Positions 47,646-57,417 of a stretch of DNA of 64,000 nt are shown here, piece by piece; the first letter of the stretch is position 1; every line of letters begins with the position of its first letter. Source of the DNA: an uncultured Lachnospiraceae bacterium. GTDB lineage: Bacteria > Bacillota > Clostridia > Lachnospirales > Lachnospiraceae. The position numbers and the translations under genes were made by a program. The notes beneath the pieces are model-generated. The model made no database searches. It had not been told where the DNA came from and worked only from the letters and a program-made list of their open reading frames with translations. The stretch lies in the NCBI GenBank assembly GCA_947589315.1, contig CANPZE010000002.1:1-64000 (forward strand). Reading direction: 5' to 3'.

Positions 47646-48845
47646 TTATTTATCGTCTGCTGCTGCTACGCCGGGAAGCTCTTTGCCCTCCAGGAACTCC
47701 AGAGAAGCGCCGCCGCCAGTGGAGATATGGGTCATCTTATCACCAAAGCCCAGCTGATTTACTGCAGCTGCAGAATCACCGCCGCCAATAATCGTGGTAG
47801 CTCCCTTCAGCGCCGCCATTGCCTCAGCCACTGCGATCGTACCCTTTGCAAAATTAGGCATCTCAAAGCAGCCCATGGGGCCGTTCCAGACTACCGTCTT
47901 GGCGCCGGCTATTGCCTCGGCAAAAAGCTCTGAGCTCTTAGGCCCGATATCCAGGCCCTCCATATCTGCCGGGATCTCTCCTCTGCCCACTACCTTGAAA
48001 TTAGCATCATTAGAGAAGTCATCCGCTACTGTCGTATCAATCGGGATCAGAAGCTTAACGCCCTTTTCTTCAGCTTTTTTCTCCATATCCAGGGCATACT
48101 CCTTGTAATCCTCCTCCAGAAGAGACTTTCCAACCTCCTCGCCATGAGCGGCCATAAAGGTATATGCCATGCCGCCGCCGATGATCAGCGTATCGACCTT
48201 GTCCAACAGATTATTAATGACAGAAATCTTAGAGGATACCTTTGCGCCGCCCAGGATGGCCACAAAAGGACGCTCCGGATTATTCACTGCATTGCCCAGG
48301 AAATCAATTTCCTTCTGCATCAGATAGCCGACTACGCAGTCGCCGTCAACAAACTGTGTCACGCCCACATTGGAGCAGTGCGCTCTGTGCGCGGTACCAA
48401 AAGCGTCATTTACAAACACATCTGCCAGGGAAGCCAGTTCCTTGGAAAATGCCTCTCCGTTCTTAGTCTCCTCAGCCCTGTAACGAGTGTTCTCCAGAAG
48501 GATTACGTCTCCATCCTGCATTGCAGCCACTGCCGCCTTTGCATTGTCGCCTACCACATTGGAGTCTGCAGCGAACTTTACTTCCTGCCCCAGAAGTTCT
48601 GTCAACCTTGCTGCCACCGGCGCCAGGGAAAGCTCCGGCTTCGGTTCTCCCTTAGGCTTGCCCAGGTGGGAACAAAGAATGATCTTACCGCCGTCAGCTA
48701 TCAGCTTCTTGATCGTAGGAAGAGCTGCCACCAGACGGTTCTCATCGGTAATCTTTCCATCCTGCAGAGGCACATTAAAATCACAGCGTACCAATACCTT
48801 TTTGCCTTTTACATTAATATCATCTACTGATTTTTTATTTAACAT
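47646..48845 (-). CDS. pgk: Phosphoglycerate kinase
   Basis: '[24 protein letters not shown]', '[10 protein letters not shown]', 'GGGDSAAAV'. Confidence 0.97.
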   Translation of the reverse strand: MLNKKSVDDINVKGKKVLVRCDFNVPLQDGKITDENRLVAALPTIKKLIADGGKIILCSHLGKPKGEPKPELSLAPVAARLTELLGQEVKFAADSNVVGDNAKAAVAAMQDGDVILLENTRYRAEETKNGEAFSKELASLADVFVNDAFGTAHRAHCSNVGVTQFVDGDCVVGYLMQKEIDFLGNAVNNPERPFVAILGGAKVSSKISVINNLLDKVDTLIIGGGMAYTFMAAHGEEVGKSLLEEDYKEYALDMEKKAEEKGVKLLIPIDTTVADDFSNDANFKVVGRGEIPADMEGLDIGPKSSELFAEAIAGAKTVVWNGPMGCFEMPNFAKGTIAVAEAMAALKGATTIIGGGDSAAAVNQLGFGDKMTHISTGGGASLEFLEGKELPGVAAADDK

Positions 48846-48935
48846 AATTTTCCTCTTTCTGCGCTGCTTACAGACATCAGCCGATTCACGGGAAGCAGCC
48901 CAAGACGCAAACCGGCCCATTGTTCTATGACTAAC

Positions 48936-48971
48936 AAAACAGGCCCGGCCCAATAAAAGACCGGACCCGTA
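48936..48971 (-). terminator. Strong hairpin plus TTTTGTT between gap and pgk (possible partial terminator/processing site)
   Basis: Minus strand CGGGTCCGGTC-TTTTATT-GGGCCGGGCCTG TTTTGTT. Confidence 0.5.
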
Positions 48972-48995
48972 GATGGATCAATAAATCACCTTATA

Positions 48996-50012
48996 TTATG
49001 CCAGCTCAGAGAAGTACTTGATCGTCCTTACCATCTGAGAGGTGTAAGAATTCTCGTTGTCATACCAGGATACTACCTGTACCTCATACAGATCATCGGA
49101 AATCTTGGAAACCATTGTCTGAGTTGCATCAAACAGGGAACCATATCTCATTCCAATGATATCAGAGGATACGATCTCATCCTCGTTATATCCGAAGGAC
49201 TCATTTGCTGCTGCCTTCATAGCTGCATTGATACCCTCAACGGTAACATCTGCTTTCTTAACAACTGCTGTCAGGATAGTAGTAGAACCGGTAGGAGTAG
49301 GAACACGCTGTGCAGAGCCGATCAGCTTGCCGTTCAGTTCAGGGATGACCAGGCCGATAGCCTTAGCAGCTCCTGTGCTGTTAGGAACGATGTTTACTGC
49401 AGCTGCGCGGGACCTTCTCAAGTCGCCCTTTCTCTGCGGGCCGTCCAGCGTCATCTGATCGCCGGTATATGCATGGATCGTTACCATGATACCAGACTGA
49501 ACCTCTGCATACTTGTTCAGAGCGTCAGCCATAGGCGCCAGACAGTTGGTAGTACAGGAAGCAGCGGAGATAATCTTGTCCTCTGCCTTCAGCGTCTTGT
49601 GGTTGGTGTTGTATACGATAGTAGGAAGATCATTTCCTGCAGGAGCAGAAATAACAACCTTACGCGCACCGGCATTGATATGAGCCTGAGCCTTCTCCTT
49701 AGAGGTGTAGAAGCCAGAGCACTCAAGGACAACGTCTACGCCAAGCTCGCCCCAGGGACAATTGTTGGCATCCGGGAATGCATAGATCTTAATCTCCTTG
49801 CCGTCGACTGTGATGGAATCATCACCAGCAGAAACTGTATCAGCCTTATCATACTTACCCTGGGATGAATCATACTTCAACAGATGTGCAAGCATCTTAG
49901 GGCTTGTCAGATCATTGATAGCTACCACTTCATAACCCTCAGCGCCGAACATCTGTCTGAAAGCAAGACGACCGATACGACCGAAACCGTTAATCGCAAC
50001 TTTTACTGCCAT
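48996..50012 (-). CDS. gap: Type I glyceraldehyde-3-phosphate dehydrogenase
   Basis: '[18 protein letters not shown]', '[18 protein letters not shown]'. Confidence 0.97.
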   Translation of the reverse strand: MAVKVAINGFGRIGRLAFRQMFGAEGYEVVAINDLTSPKMLAHLLKYDSSQGKYDKADTVSAGDDSITVDGKEIKIYAFPDANNCPWGELGVDVVLECSGFYTSKEKAQAHINAGARKVVISAPAGNDLPTIVYNTNHKTLKAEDKIISAASCTTNCLAPMADALNKYAEVQSGIMVTIHAYTGDQMTLDGPQRKGDLRRSRAAAVNIVPNSTGAAKAIGLVIPELNGKLIGSAQRVPTPTGSTTILTAVVKKADVTVEGINAAMKAAANESFGYNEDEIVSSDIIGMRYGSLFDATQTMVSKISDDLYEVQVVSWYDNENSYTSQMVRTIKYFSELA

Positions 50013-50217
50013 TTTTAATTCCTCCTAAAATTTTTTTATAATTTACTGTTCTCATAAAAAATTTATCCAAACAGCAATTTATCAATTTCCAATGACTATT
50101 GTAGCTAATTTAGCTGGAAATTTCAAGAATAATTTTCTATTTCGGGCAATTCTCTGGAATTTCACCAAAATTTCCCGACTGCATACGGCATCCAGGCCCC
50201 CTGGGTGCCCCGCCGGA

Positions 50218-50745
50218 TCATCTGTCCGGGCTCCAAAGCCGGATCTCTCCCGCCTTCAGAGATTCCTGCACCAGAATCGTGCGCTGGTTGGCCGAGCCCT
50301 TAAATACCAGCCCCAGATCCTTCTGCTCAATGAGAAATTCCCCGTCCACCAGCACATCCAGGTAAGACAGCAGTTCTCTGGTCTCCGGCCATTCCTGATA
50401 CATTCTTCCCAAAATATCCTTTTCATAGTCATATCCGGTAAAGCACCATATGTTTTTGTCCGGGTAAGCCTGCCGGACCTGGCGCAGCAGCGGGAGAAGC
50501 CCCTGCTGGTTCACCTGCTCCAGCGGCTCCCCTCCCAGCAAGGTCAGGCCCCTTACATATTCCGGCCGCATATATTCCAGGATGCGCTCTGTCGTCTCCT
50601 GCGTATAGGGTTCTCCGTAAGCAAAATCCCAGGTCTCCGGATTAAAACACTCCTTACAGTGGTGGGTACACCCGCTGACAAACAGGGACACCCGCACTCC
50701 CGGCCCATTCGCCACATCGTACTGCTTGATCTCCGCATAATTCAT
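50218..50745 (-). CDS. nrdG: Anaerobic ribonucleoside-triphosphate reductase activating protein
   Basis: Radical-SAM CxxxCxxC 'GCTHHCKECFNPETWDF', 'GLTLLGGEPLEQVN'. Confidence 0.95.
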   Translation of the reverse strand: MNYAEIKQYDVANGPGVRVSLFVSGCTHHCKECFNPETWDFAYGEPYTQETTERILEYMRPEYVRGLTLLGGEPLEQVNQQGLLPLLRQVRQAYPDKNIWCFTGYDYEKDILGRMYQEWPETRELLSYLDVLVDGEFLIEQKDLGLVFKGSANQRTILVQESLKAGEIRLWSPDR

Positions 50746-50780
50746 ATCTGCCCTGTCCTTCCTATTCTGATCCCTGTTCC

Positions 50781-52907
50781 TTACAGGTGAAGGGTACGGG
50801 AATTAATCTCCTTGGTCTTACCCACATTCCAGAAATTCTCTCCCAGATAGCCGCAGGTCCTCCTGGTTACATTCATTTTATTCTTGTCCTTATTATGGCA
50901 TTGGGGACATTCCCACTCTAATCTGTCATTAATAATAATCTCCCCGTCATAGCCGCAGACATGGCAGTAATCTGACTTCGTGTTAAATTCTGCATATTGG
51001 ATGTTATCATAGATGAAACGTACCACATCCTCCAGGGCCTGCAGATTGTGGCGCATATTAGGGATCTCCACATAGGAGATCGCACCTCCCGAGGAGATCT
51101 CCTGGAATTGGCTTTCAAACGTAAACTTACTGAAAGCATCGATCTTCTCCCGCACATCCACATGGTAGGAATTAGTATAATACCCTTTGTCTGTCACATC
51201 TTTGATCTCTCCAAACCGTTTCCGGTCGATCTCCGCAAAGCGGTAACACAGGCTTTCTGCAGGCGTCCCATACAGGCCGAAGGCAATCCCGGTCTCCAGC
51301 TTCCAGGTATCGCAGGCCAGGCGCAGGCGTTTCATCAGCCGCAGGGCAAAATTCGTACCCTTAGGGTCCGTATGGCTTACCCCCGTCATCAGCTTGGTCA
51401 CCTCATAAACGCCAATATATCCCAGAGAAATGGTGGAATACCCATCATGGAGAAGGCGGTCGATAGTCTCTCCCTTCTTCAGGCGGGCAATAGCCCCATA
51501 CTGCCAGTGGATCGGGCTTACATTGGACAAAGTCCCCTCCAGGGCGTGGTGGCGGCACATCAGCGCCTCAAAGCAAAGCGCCAGGCGTTCCTCCAGCAGG
51601 GACCAGAATTTCTCTTCATCCCCCTGGGCCAGTATCCCGATCTGGGGCAGATTCAGGCTGACTACTCCCTGATTGAACCGTCCCTCAAACTGATACTCTC
51701 CCTTCTCATCCTTCCACGGTGTGAGAAAGCTGCGGCAGCCCATACAGGAAAAAACATTCCCTGAATAATTCTTGCGCATCATCTTAGCTGAGATATAATC
51801 AGGATACATCCGTTTTGCAGAACATTTCACTGCCAGCCTGGTAAGATAGTCATACTTCCCGCCCTTCAGGCAGTTGTGTTCATCCAGCACATAGACCAGC
51901 TTAGGGAAGGCGGGCGTCACATAAACCCCCTTCTCATTCTTGATCCCTTCGATCCTCTGTTTGAGGATCTCCTCTATGATCATAGCGTTCTCTTCAATAT
52001 AAGGATCGTCCTGGTCCAGATTCAGGAACAGAGTCACAAAAGGAGATTGTCCGTTGGTGGTCATCAATGTATTGATCTGGTATTGGATCGTCTGCACTCC
52101 AGATTTTAATTCATCCTGTAGCCGGTCCCGGATAAAGCTCTCCCGAATCTCCGGGCTAATGGAGTCCCCATACATTTCCTGATAATGGAGCTCATACTTC
52201 TCCCTGCTCTTGCGCAGGTATCTGCCCAGATGGCGGATATCCACAGACTGGCCGCCGTACTGGCTGCTGGCTACCGCAGAGATAATCTGGGTCATAACGG
52301 TACAGGCTACCTGGAAACTCTTTGGACTCTCAATCAGTTTTCCATTCATTACAGTACCCTTATCCAGCATATCCCCGATATTGATCAGGCAGCAGTTGAA
52401 AATGCTCTGCAGAAAGTAATCCATATCATGAAAATGCAGAACGCCCTCTTCGTGGGCTTTTACAATCTTTTCCGGCAGGAGCACCCTCTTCGTCAGATCC
52501 TTGGAGACCTCCCCTGCGATCAGATCCCTCTGGGTAGAAGCGATATAAGCGTTTTTATTGGAATTCTCCTCCATGACATCCTTATTGCTGTTCTTGATCA
52601 GGCTCATGATGGAATCATCCGTTGTATTGGCCCGGCGTACCATTTCCCGGGTATAGCGGTAAATAATATATTTCTTGGCCAGAGTAAACTTCCGTTCCGC
52701 CATCAGCTTCTGCTCGATCATATCCTGGATAGCCTCTACCTGAAGATTGTCCACGCCTTTGTTCTCAATGCTGGCCACGATCGCATCAATCTTTTCCTCA
52801 GAAATCTGCTCATAATGATCTACCTCGGCATTCGCCTTCTGGATGGCTGCCACAATCTTATTCCTGTCATACTCCACAATCCGCCCATCACGCTTAGTTA
52901 CCTTCAT
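50781..52907 (-). CDS. nrdD: Anaerobic ribonucleoside-triphosphate reductase
   Basis: N-terminal ATP cone, 'SCMGCRSFLTPW', zinc 'CHVCGYDGE...CPQCHNK', glycyl-radical 'RRTCGYLGENFWNVGKTKEI'. Confidence 0.96.
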   Translation of the reverse strand: MKVTKRDGRIVEYDRNKIVAAIQKANAEVDHYEQISEEKIDAIVASIENKGVDNLQVEAIQDMIEQKLMAERKFTLAKKYIIYRYTREMVRRANTTDDSIMSLIKNSNKDVMEENSNKNAYIASTQRDLIAGEVSKDLTKRVLLPEKIVKAHEEGVLHFHDMDYFLQSIFNCCLINIGDMLDKGTVMNGKLIESPKSFQVACTVMTQIISAVASSQYGGQSVDIRHLGRYLRKSREKYELHYQEMYGDSISPEIRESFIRDRLQDELKSGVQTIQYQINTLMTTNGQSPFVTLFLNLDQDDPYIEENAMIIEEILKQRIEGIKNEKGVYVTPAFPKLVYVLDEHNCLKGGKYDYLTRLAVKCSAKRMYPDYISAKMMRKNYSGNVFSCMGCRSFLTPWKDEKGEYQFEGRFNQGVVSLNLPQIGILAQGDEEKFWSLLEERLALCFEALMCRHHALEGTLSNVSPIHWQYGAIARLKKGETIDRLLHDGYSTISLGYIGVYEVTKLMTGVSHTDPKGTNFALRLMKRLRLACDTWKLETGIAFGLYGTPAESLCYRFAEIDRKRFGEIKDVTDKGYYTNSYHVDVREKIDAFSKFTFESQFQEISSGGAISYVEIPNMRHNLQALEDVVRFIYDNIQYAEFNTKSDYCHVCGYDGEIIINDRLEWECPQCHNKDKNKMNVTRRTCGYLGENFWNVGKTKEINSRTLHL

Positions 52908-52978
52908 TCCTTTGCTCCTCCTCGTAATTCTATTGGGATAAATCCGTGAGATATTATAGCATTACGCGCAAAAAAAGT

Positions 52979-53025
52979 CCACTATATCTTGTGATTTTCT
53001 CCTGTTTCTTCACTAGATATAGTGG
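52979..53025 (-). promoter_or_regulatory. Twin NrdR boxes upstream of nrdD, also forming a hairpin
   Basis: CCACTATATCTTGTGA (52979-52994) and TCACTAGATATAGTGG (53010-53025), 31 bp start to start; resemble the NrdR consensus (A)CACTATATATAGTG(T). Confidence 0.8.
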
Positions 53026-53049
53026 AACTCTGCTTTTTTCTAAGTGTTA

Positions 53050-54105
53050 CTACTGTAGTTTGCCCGGCTGGATCTTCTGGTAATAGCGCCGGAATGCCGA
53101 GGGGATGCTGTAAATCTCCTGCATTTCTTCCGGTGTAGACCATGTTTCTTCTCTCAGCGCATCCGGCAGCTTCCTCAGATGGATAAGATATCCCAGCATA
53201 TGCCATTCCACATGAGAAAAAACATGTTTGCCTTTTCCAAGCAGTTCTATCTCATCCTCCTGGGCATCCCACTCTGATAACATATCCTGCAGCTGTCCCA
53301 GCCCCAGCCGCCCTTCCTGGGAAGGAAATTCCCAAAGCCCGGCCAGCAGCCCCTGGTCCGGGCGCTTCTGCAGCAGATACTTTCCCTGATATTCGAGCAG
53401 CAATACCGTCCTCTCTTCCTGCCTCCGCTCCTTCTTTGCCGGTTTCACCGGATAAGCCTGGGGATTGCCCTGACACGCCGCCCTGCAGCAGGAGGCCAGG
53501 GGGCAGGAGGAACAATGCGGCGCGCCGTTGGGCAGGCAGACCAAGGCTCCCAGATCCATCCACGCCTGGTTAAACGCCCCTGCCTCCTTCTCCGGAACAA
53601 TCTCCTGAATCTCCTGGCGGATCCTCTGCCTGACAGGCCCGCGCGTAATATCGGAAGCATCGGCCTTCAATCGTGTATAAATGCGGTATACATTGCCATC
53701 CACTGCAGGTACCGGCTTTCCAAAAGCCATCGATGCGATCGCTCCCGCTGTATATTCTCCAATCCCTGGAAGCTTAAGCAATTCCTCATATTCCCGGGGG
53801 AAATGTCCCTGATATTCCTCCTGGATCATCCGTGCCGCCTTCTGAAGGTTTCTGGCCCGGTTGTAATAGCCCAGCCCCTGCCACAGCTTCATCAGCTGAT
53901 CCTCATCTGCCTGAGCCAGAGCTTCTACAGTAGGAAGCCTGTCCAGGAAACGGCGATAATATTCCTTTACTGCCTCCACCCTGGTCTGCTGCAGCATAAT
54001 CTCCGAGATCCATACATGGTAGGGGGTGGGATCCTGTCTCCAGGGAAGCGTCCTGGCGTTTGTCTCATACCACTGAAGTAATGGTCCTACTATCCTTTTC
54101 ATCAT
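53050..54105 (-). CDS. mutY: A/G-specific adenine glycosylase
   Basis: 'LPWRQDPTPYHVWISEIMLQQTRVEAV', 'LPGIGEYTAGAIASMAF', Fe-S cysteines near 'CLPNGAPHCSSCPLASCCRA'. Confidence 0.96.
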   Translation of the reverse strand: MMKRIVGPLLQWYETNARTLPWRQDPTPYHVWISEIMLQQTRVEAVKEYYRRFLDRLPTVEALAQADEDQLMKLWQGLGYYNRARNLQKAARMIQEEYQGHFPREYEELLKLPGIGEYTAGAIASMAFGKPVPAVDGNVYRIYTRLKADASDITRGPVRQRIRQEIQEIVPEKEAGAFNQAWMDLGALVCLPNGAPHCSSCPLASCCRAACQGNPQAYPVKPAKKERRQEERTVLLLEYQGKYLLQKRPDQGLLAGLWEFPSQEGRLGLGQLQDMLSEWDAQEDEIELLGKGKHVFSHVEWHMLGYLIHLRKLPDALREETWSTPEEMQEIYSIPSAFRRYYQKIQPGKLQ

Positions 54106-54131
54106 TGATCCAATCCCTTTCTCGAAAAAGG

Positions 54132-54965
54132 TCAGGAAAAGGTCTTCCTGGCATCCTCCGACAATGCTCTGATGTCCTGGATCTCTTTTACAGAAATCCT
54201 TGTATATTCTGCCAATTCCTCTCCCGTGGCTGTCCTTCCCAGCTCCTCTGCCAGATATTTGGCTGCCTCGTGGAGAAGGTTCATTTTGGCAAGGATCGTA
54301 TCCTCCCAGTCCCTTCCTGCCGTTGCCTCATCAATCATCTGCTCCATGGCCTGCTTTACTTCTGTCCGGATCACGGAATAAATCTTGTCCATATCAGCCT
54401 GCCCGTCTTCTCCCAGGAAGCTCTCCGGAGATTGTTCCAATACCAGCATCCCATTCATCAGCCCCAGATTCCCTTCTGCAATCAGCTCCTCCTGAGGGAC
54501 TCCCATGGTTCTTCCCCGTTTCCCGTACCGGCCCGCCATCTGAGATACATAGGACAGCTGCCTCTCTGCCAGCGCATTCCGCAGTCCGGTCTCTCCCTTC
54601 AGAAAGCGAAGGAACATTTCCTGTTCCTCCTGGGCCGAACAGGTATCCAGCCTGGCAATCTCCCGGCGGTATGCGTTCAGGTTCCTCTCTGCCTGGGTGG
54701 CCCTTTTCCCTCCGGCGCTTTCTGTCTTTTTAAGGGGCTGCGCAGCTTCCTGTTCCTGGGGCTGGGACTTCTCCCGGATATAGTGATATCCTTCTACCTT
54801 GATCCCACTGTCGCCCAGATATTGATAGACTGCCTGCAGCTGACGGCCATCCAGCTCCATATCGCTTAAATATTGTCCGATCTCTTCCCGGGTCAGTTGA
54901 CCGCCCTGGGAGAGGGCAATCCTTTTCATTTCCTCCATAGATTCTAACAGCTTGCTTTCTTTCAT
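54132..54965 (-). CDS. Sigma-70-like protein lacking region 4
   Basis: Region 1.1-like 'GGQLTREEIGQYLSDMELDGRQLQAVYQYLGDSGIKV'; region 2-like 'QLSYVSQMAGRYGKRGRTMGVPQEELIAEGNLGLMNGML'; region 3-like 'LGRTATGEELAEYTRISVKEIQDI'; then stop. Confidence 0.75.
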   Translation of the reverse strand: MKESKLLESMEEMKRIALSQGGQLTREEIGQYLSDMELDGRQLQAVYQYLGDSGIKVEGYHYIREKSQPQEQEAAQPLKKTESAGGKRATQAERNLNAYRREIARLDTCSAQEEQEMFLRFLKGETGLRNALAERQLSYVSQMAGRYGKRGRTMGVPQEELIAEGNLGLMNGMLVLEQSPESFLGEDGQADMDKIYSVIRTEVKQAMEQMIDEATAGRDWEDTILAKMNLLHEAAKYLAEELGRTATGEELAEYTRISVKEIQDIRALSEDARKTFS

Positions 54966-54972
54966 ATCTTCC

Positions 54973-55026
54973 TCATTTCTATTTCTATTTTTATTTTTAC
55001 TTTTATCTTTACTTCTATTTTTATTA
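54973..55026. repeat. Nine tandem hexamers (minus-strand consensus AARTAR) in the leader of the sigma-like gene
   Basis: tcattt ctattt ctattt ttattt ttactt ttatct ttactt ctattt ttatta. Confidence 0.85.
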
Positions 55027-55228
55027 TCACTATAACAAATCCCTCCGGGAATGTCACCTTATTCTTCTTTATATGAAATTTCTATAAAAAAATTGAAATC
55101 TGGCTACATTTTGCTATACATTTTTCCAAAAAACTGTTATAATGGACTATGAAAAAAATTGTTCAAAAACGGACAGGATTATTTCTCAGGTCTTGTCTAG
55201 CATTTTATTCTAAAAGGAGGATATGATA

Positions 55229-56563
55229 ATGAGAAAAAGTTACAAGAAATTTTTATCTCTGTTTATGGCTGCTGCAATGACAGTTAGCCTGGGCAGCGGT
55301 ATTGGCAATGTAACGCAGCCGAAAGAAGCAGAGGCTGGTACAGTGTACCATGCAGCTCTTGGTTTCTGCACTTCAAGCTCCTGGATCTTCCGGGAAAGAC
55401 TGGAGGGTTCTGCAAATAACGATTATACTACTAAGGATGCAAGCGGTAATGACATCCATCCCAATGAAGGCGGAAAGGGCTGCAGCGTTTATCATCTGAA
55501 GGCTCCTGCACAGACTACACAGTCAGGAGACAACAAGGTAACCGAAATCAATTATGATTACAGCAAGCATTTGCTGAAAACCGGAGCCACTACTCTAAAT
55601 GGTAAGGCGTATCTCCCTGGAACCTATGATGTGACCATCACCGATACGGATCTGGATTATAACAACAAATCCTATTCCATCAAGATTGAAGGACTGGACA
55701 AGATGAACGGAGAAGCTTATCCTCTGCTGCAGAATGATAAGGCAGATTCCGGCTTTACCCAGTTGTATATCAGCACCGATATCCCGAAGTCTGGTGAAGC
55801 AAGCGCCAGCTTTTCAAATATCGAGTTATATTTTGACGGACAGCTGGTTCACAAATTCGCCAAGGCTTATCCCAAGTCTGACAATAAAGATTATTGGCAG
55901 CTGATGCTGATAAACCAGTATGGTTCCAAATCTAATGGAGATTCTCCGGAAAAGGATGGCGACAAGTTCTCCTATACAATGCCTAATTCCAGCATGGAGA
56001 TCAGATTCACTGTATCTGGTGTTGGTTCCATGGACAGTATCGACCCGACTACAGGCGCTACTACTGGAGCACTTACCTCCGGACCTGCCGCATCAACAAC
56101 TCCTACCGATGGAGCTACAAATACTAATAGGTCTCTGGCAAAGGGCAAGACCTTTACTGCAGGCAACTTTACCTACAAGGTAACTAAGGCAAGCAAGAAG
56201 AGCGGCAGCGCTACTGTAGCAGTATCCGGCGTTAAAAAATCTGCCCAGAAGAAGGCTTCCCTGTCCGTTCCTAAGACAGTAAGCAAGAAGAAGTTTAAGT
56301 ATAAGGTCACCGCTGTAAACGGCAACGCTTTTGCAAAGTGCAAGAAGCTAAAGAGCGTTACCCTGGGAGCTAACGTAAAGACTCTGAATAAGAATGCTTT
56401 CGCAAAATGCTCCAAGCTGTCCAAACTGAAACTGAACGCTAAACTGACGAAGGTTGCTAAGGGCGCGTTCAAGGGCTGCAAGAAGAAGATTGTTGTGTCC
56501 GGTAAAGGCAAAGCAGCCAATGTAAAGAAGATCAAGAAAAGTGGATATAAGAAAGTAAAATAA
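55229..56563 (+). CDS. Secreted protein with lysine-rich BspA-type LRR_5 C-terminal region
   Basis: Signal peptide 'FLSLFMAAAMTVSLGSG'; 'YKVTAVNGNAFAKCKKLKSVTLGANVKTLNKNAFAKCSKLSKLKLNAKLTKVAKGAFKGC'. Confidence 0.85.
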   Translation: MRKSYKKFLSLFMAAAMTVSLGSGIGNVTQPKEAEAGTVYHAALGFCTSSSWIFRERLEGSANNDYTTKDASGNDIHPNEGGKGCSVYHLKAPAQTTQSGDNKVTEINYDYSKHLLKTGATTLNGKAYLPGTYDVTITDTDLDYNNKSYSIKIEGLDKMNGEAYPLLQNDKADSGFTQLYISTDIPKSGEASASFSNIELYFDGQLVHKFAKAYPKSDNKDYWQLMLINQYGSKSNGDSPEKDGDKFSYTMPNSSMEIRFTVSGVGSMDSIDPTTGATTGALTSGPAASTTPTDGATNTNRSLAKGKTFTAGNFTYKVTKASKKSGSATVAVSGVKKSAQKKASLSVPKTVSKKKFKYKVTAVNGNAFAKCKKLKSVTLGANVKTLNKNAFAKCSKLSKLKLNAKLTKVAKGAFKGCKKKIVVSGKGKAANVKKIKKSGYKKVK

Positions 56564-56608
56564 TACTTTAACTATATCTACTGAATGTTTTTGAACAATT
56601 GATAACCG

Positions 56609-56648
56609 AAAGAAGCAGATGGATGTAAGATTCATCTGCTTCTTTTTT
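56609..56648 (+). terminator. Intrinsic terminator
   Basis: AGAAGCAGATG...CATCTGCTTCTTTTTT. Confidence 0.88.
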
Positions 56649-56854
56649 AGGAAACGGCAGTGTTGCCCAGGGGCAGCCATATGCCGCCAAGCCAAAAAGA
56701 AAACTGCCTCCTCTCAGAGACAGCCTTCTTATATATAATAGAGAAAAGAGTAAGCAAATTAGCTTTTCAAAATTCTATACATAGTATAGACTCTTCCAAC
56801 ATTTTTGTCAACTTTTTTGTGCATTTTGTCTATTTTTAGTAAGATCCCTTCCTT

Positions 56855-57373
56855 TTAGCAGGTCTCTGGCTCCGGATATTCTACTCCAAAGGTATCCACG
56901 GTCACTTTTACCATCTGCTGGGGCGCCAGAGGCGCATCGGCATAGTCCGTATCAACGGCGGCAATCTTATCTACCACCTCCATCCCCTCTATCACCTTTC
57001 CAAACGCAGCGTAGGCGCCGTTCAGATGGGGCGCATCCTTATGCATGATAAAAAATTGGGAGCCTGCGGAGTCAGGCATCATGGAGCGGGCCATGGAAAG
57101 GACGCCTGGCGTATGGTTCAGATCATTCTCAAAACCATTCTGGGCAAATTCCCCGCGAATCGAATAACCAGGGCCGCCGGTACCTATCCCGTCCGGGTCG
57201 CCACCCTGGATCATAAAACCGTTGATGACACGGTGAAAGATCAATCCGTCATAAAACCCTTTATTGATCAAGGATATAAAGTTATTCACTGTGTTAGGCG
57301 CAATCTCCGGATAAAGCTCCGCCCGGATCACTCCCTGATTCGTCTCAAAAGTAACAATTGGATTCTGTCCCAT
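56855..57373 (-). CDS. Cyclophilin-type peptidylprolyl isomerase
   Basis: 'FHRVINGFMIQGGDPDGIGTGGPGYSIRGEF', 'GSQFFIMHKDAPHLNGAYAAFGKV'. Confidence 0.95.
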   Translation of the reverse strand: MGQNPIVTFETNQGVIRAELYPEIAPNTVNNFISLINKGFYDGLIFHRVINGFMIQGGDPDGIGTGGPGYSIRGEFAQNGFENDLNHTPGVLSMARSMMPDSAGSQFFIMHKDAPHLNGAYAAFGKVIEGMEVVDKIAAVDTDYADAPLAPQQMVKVTVDTFGVEYPEPETC

Positions 57374-57417
57374 AATTCATTTACTTCCTCTCTTTTTTCT
57401 TTCCATCATACGGTATT

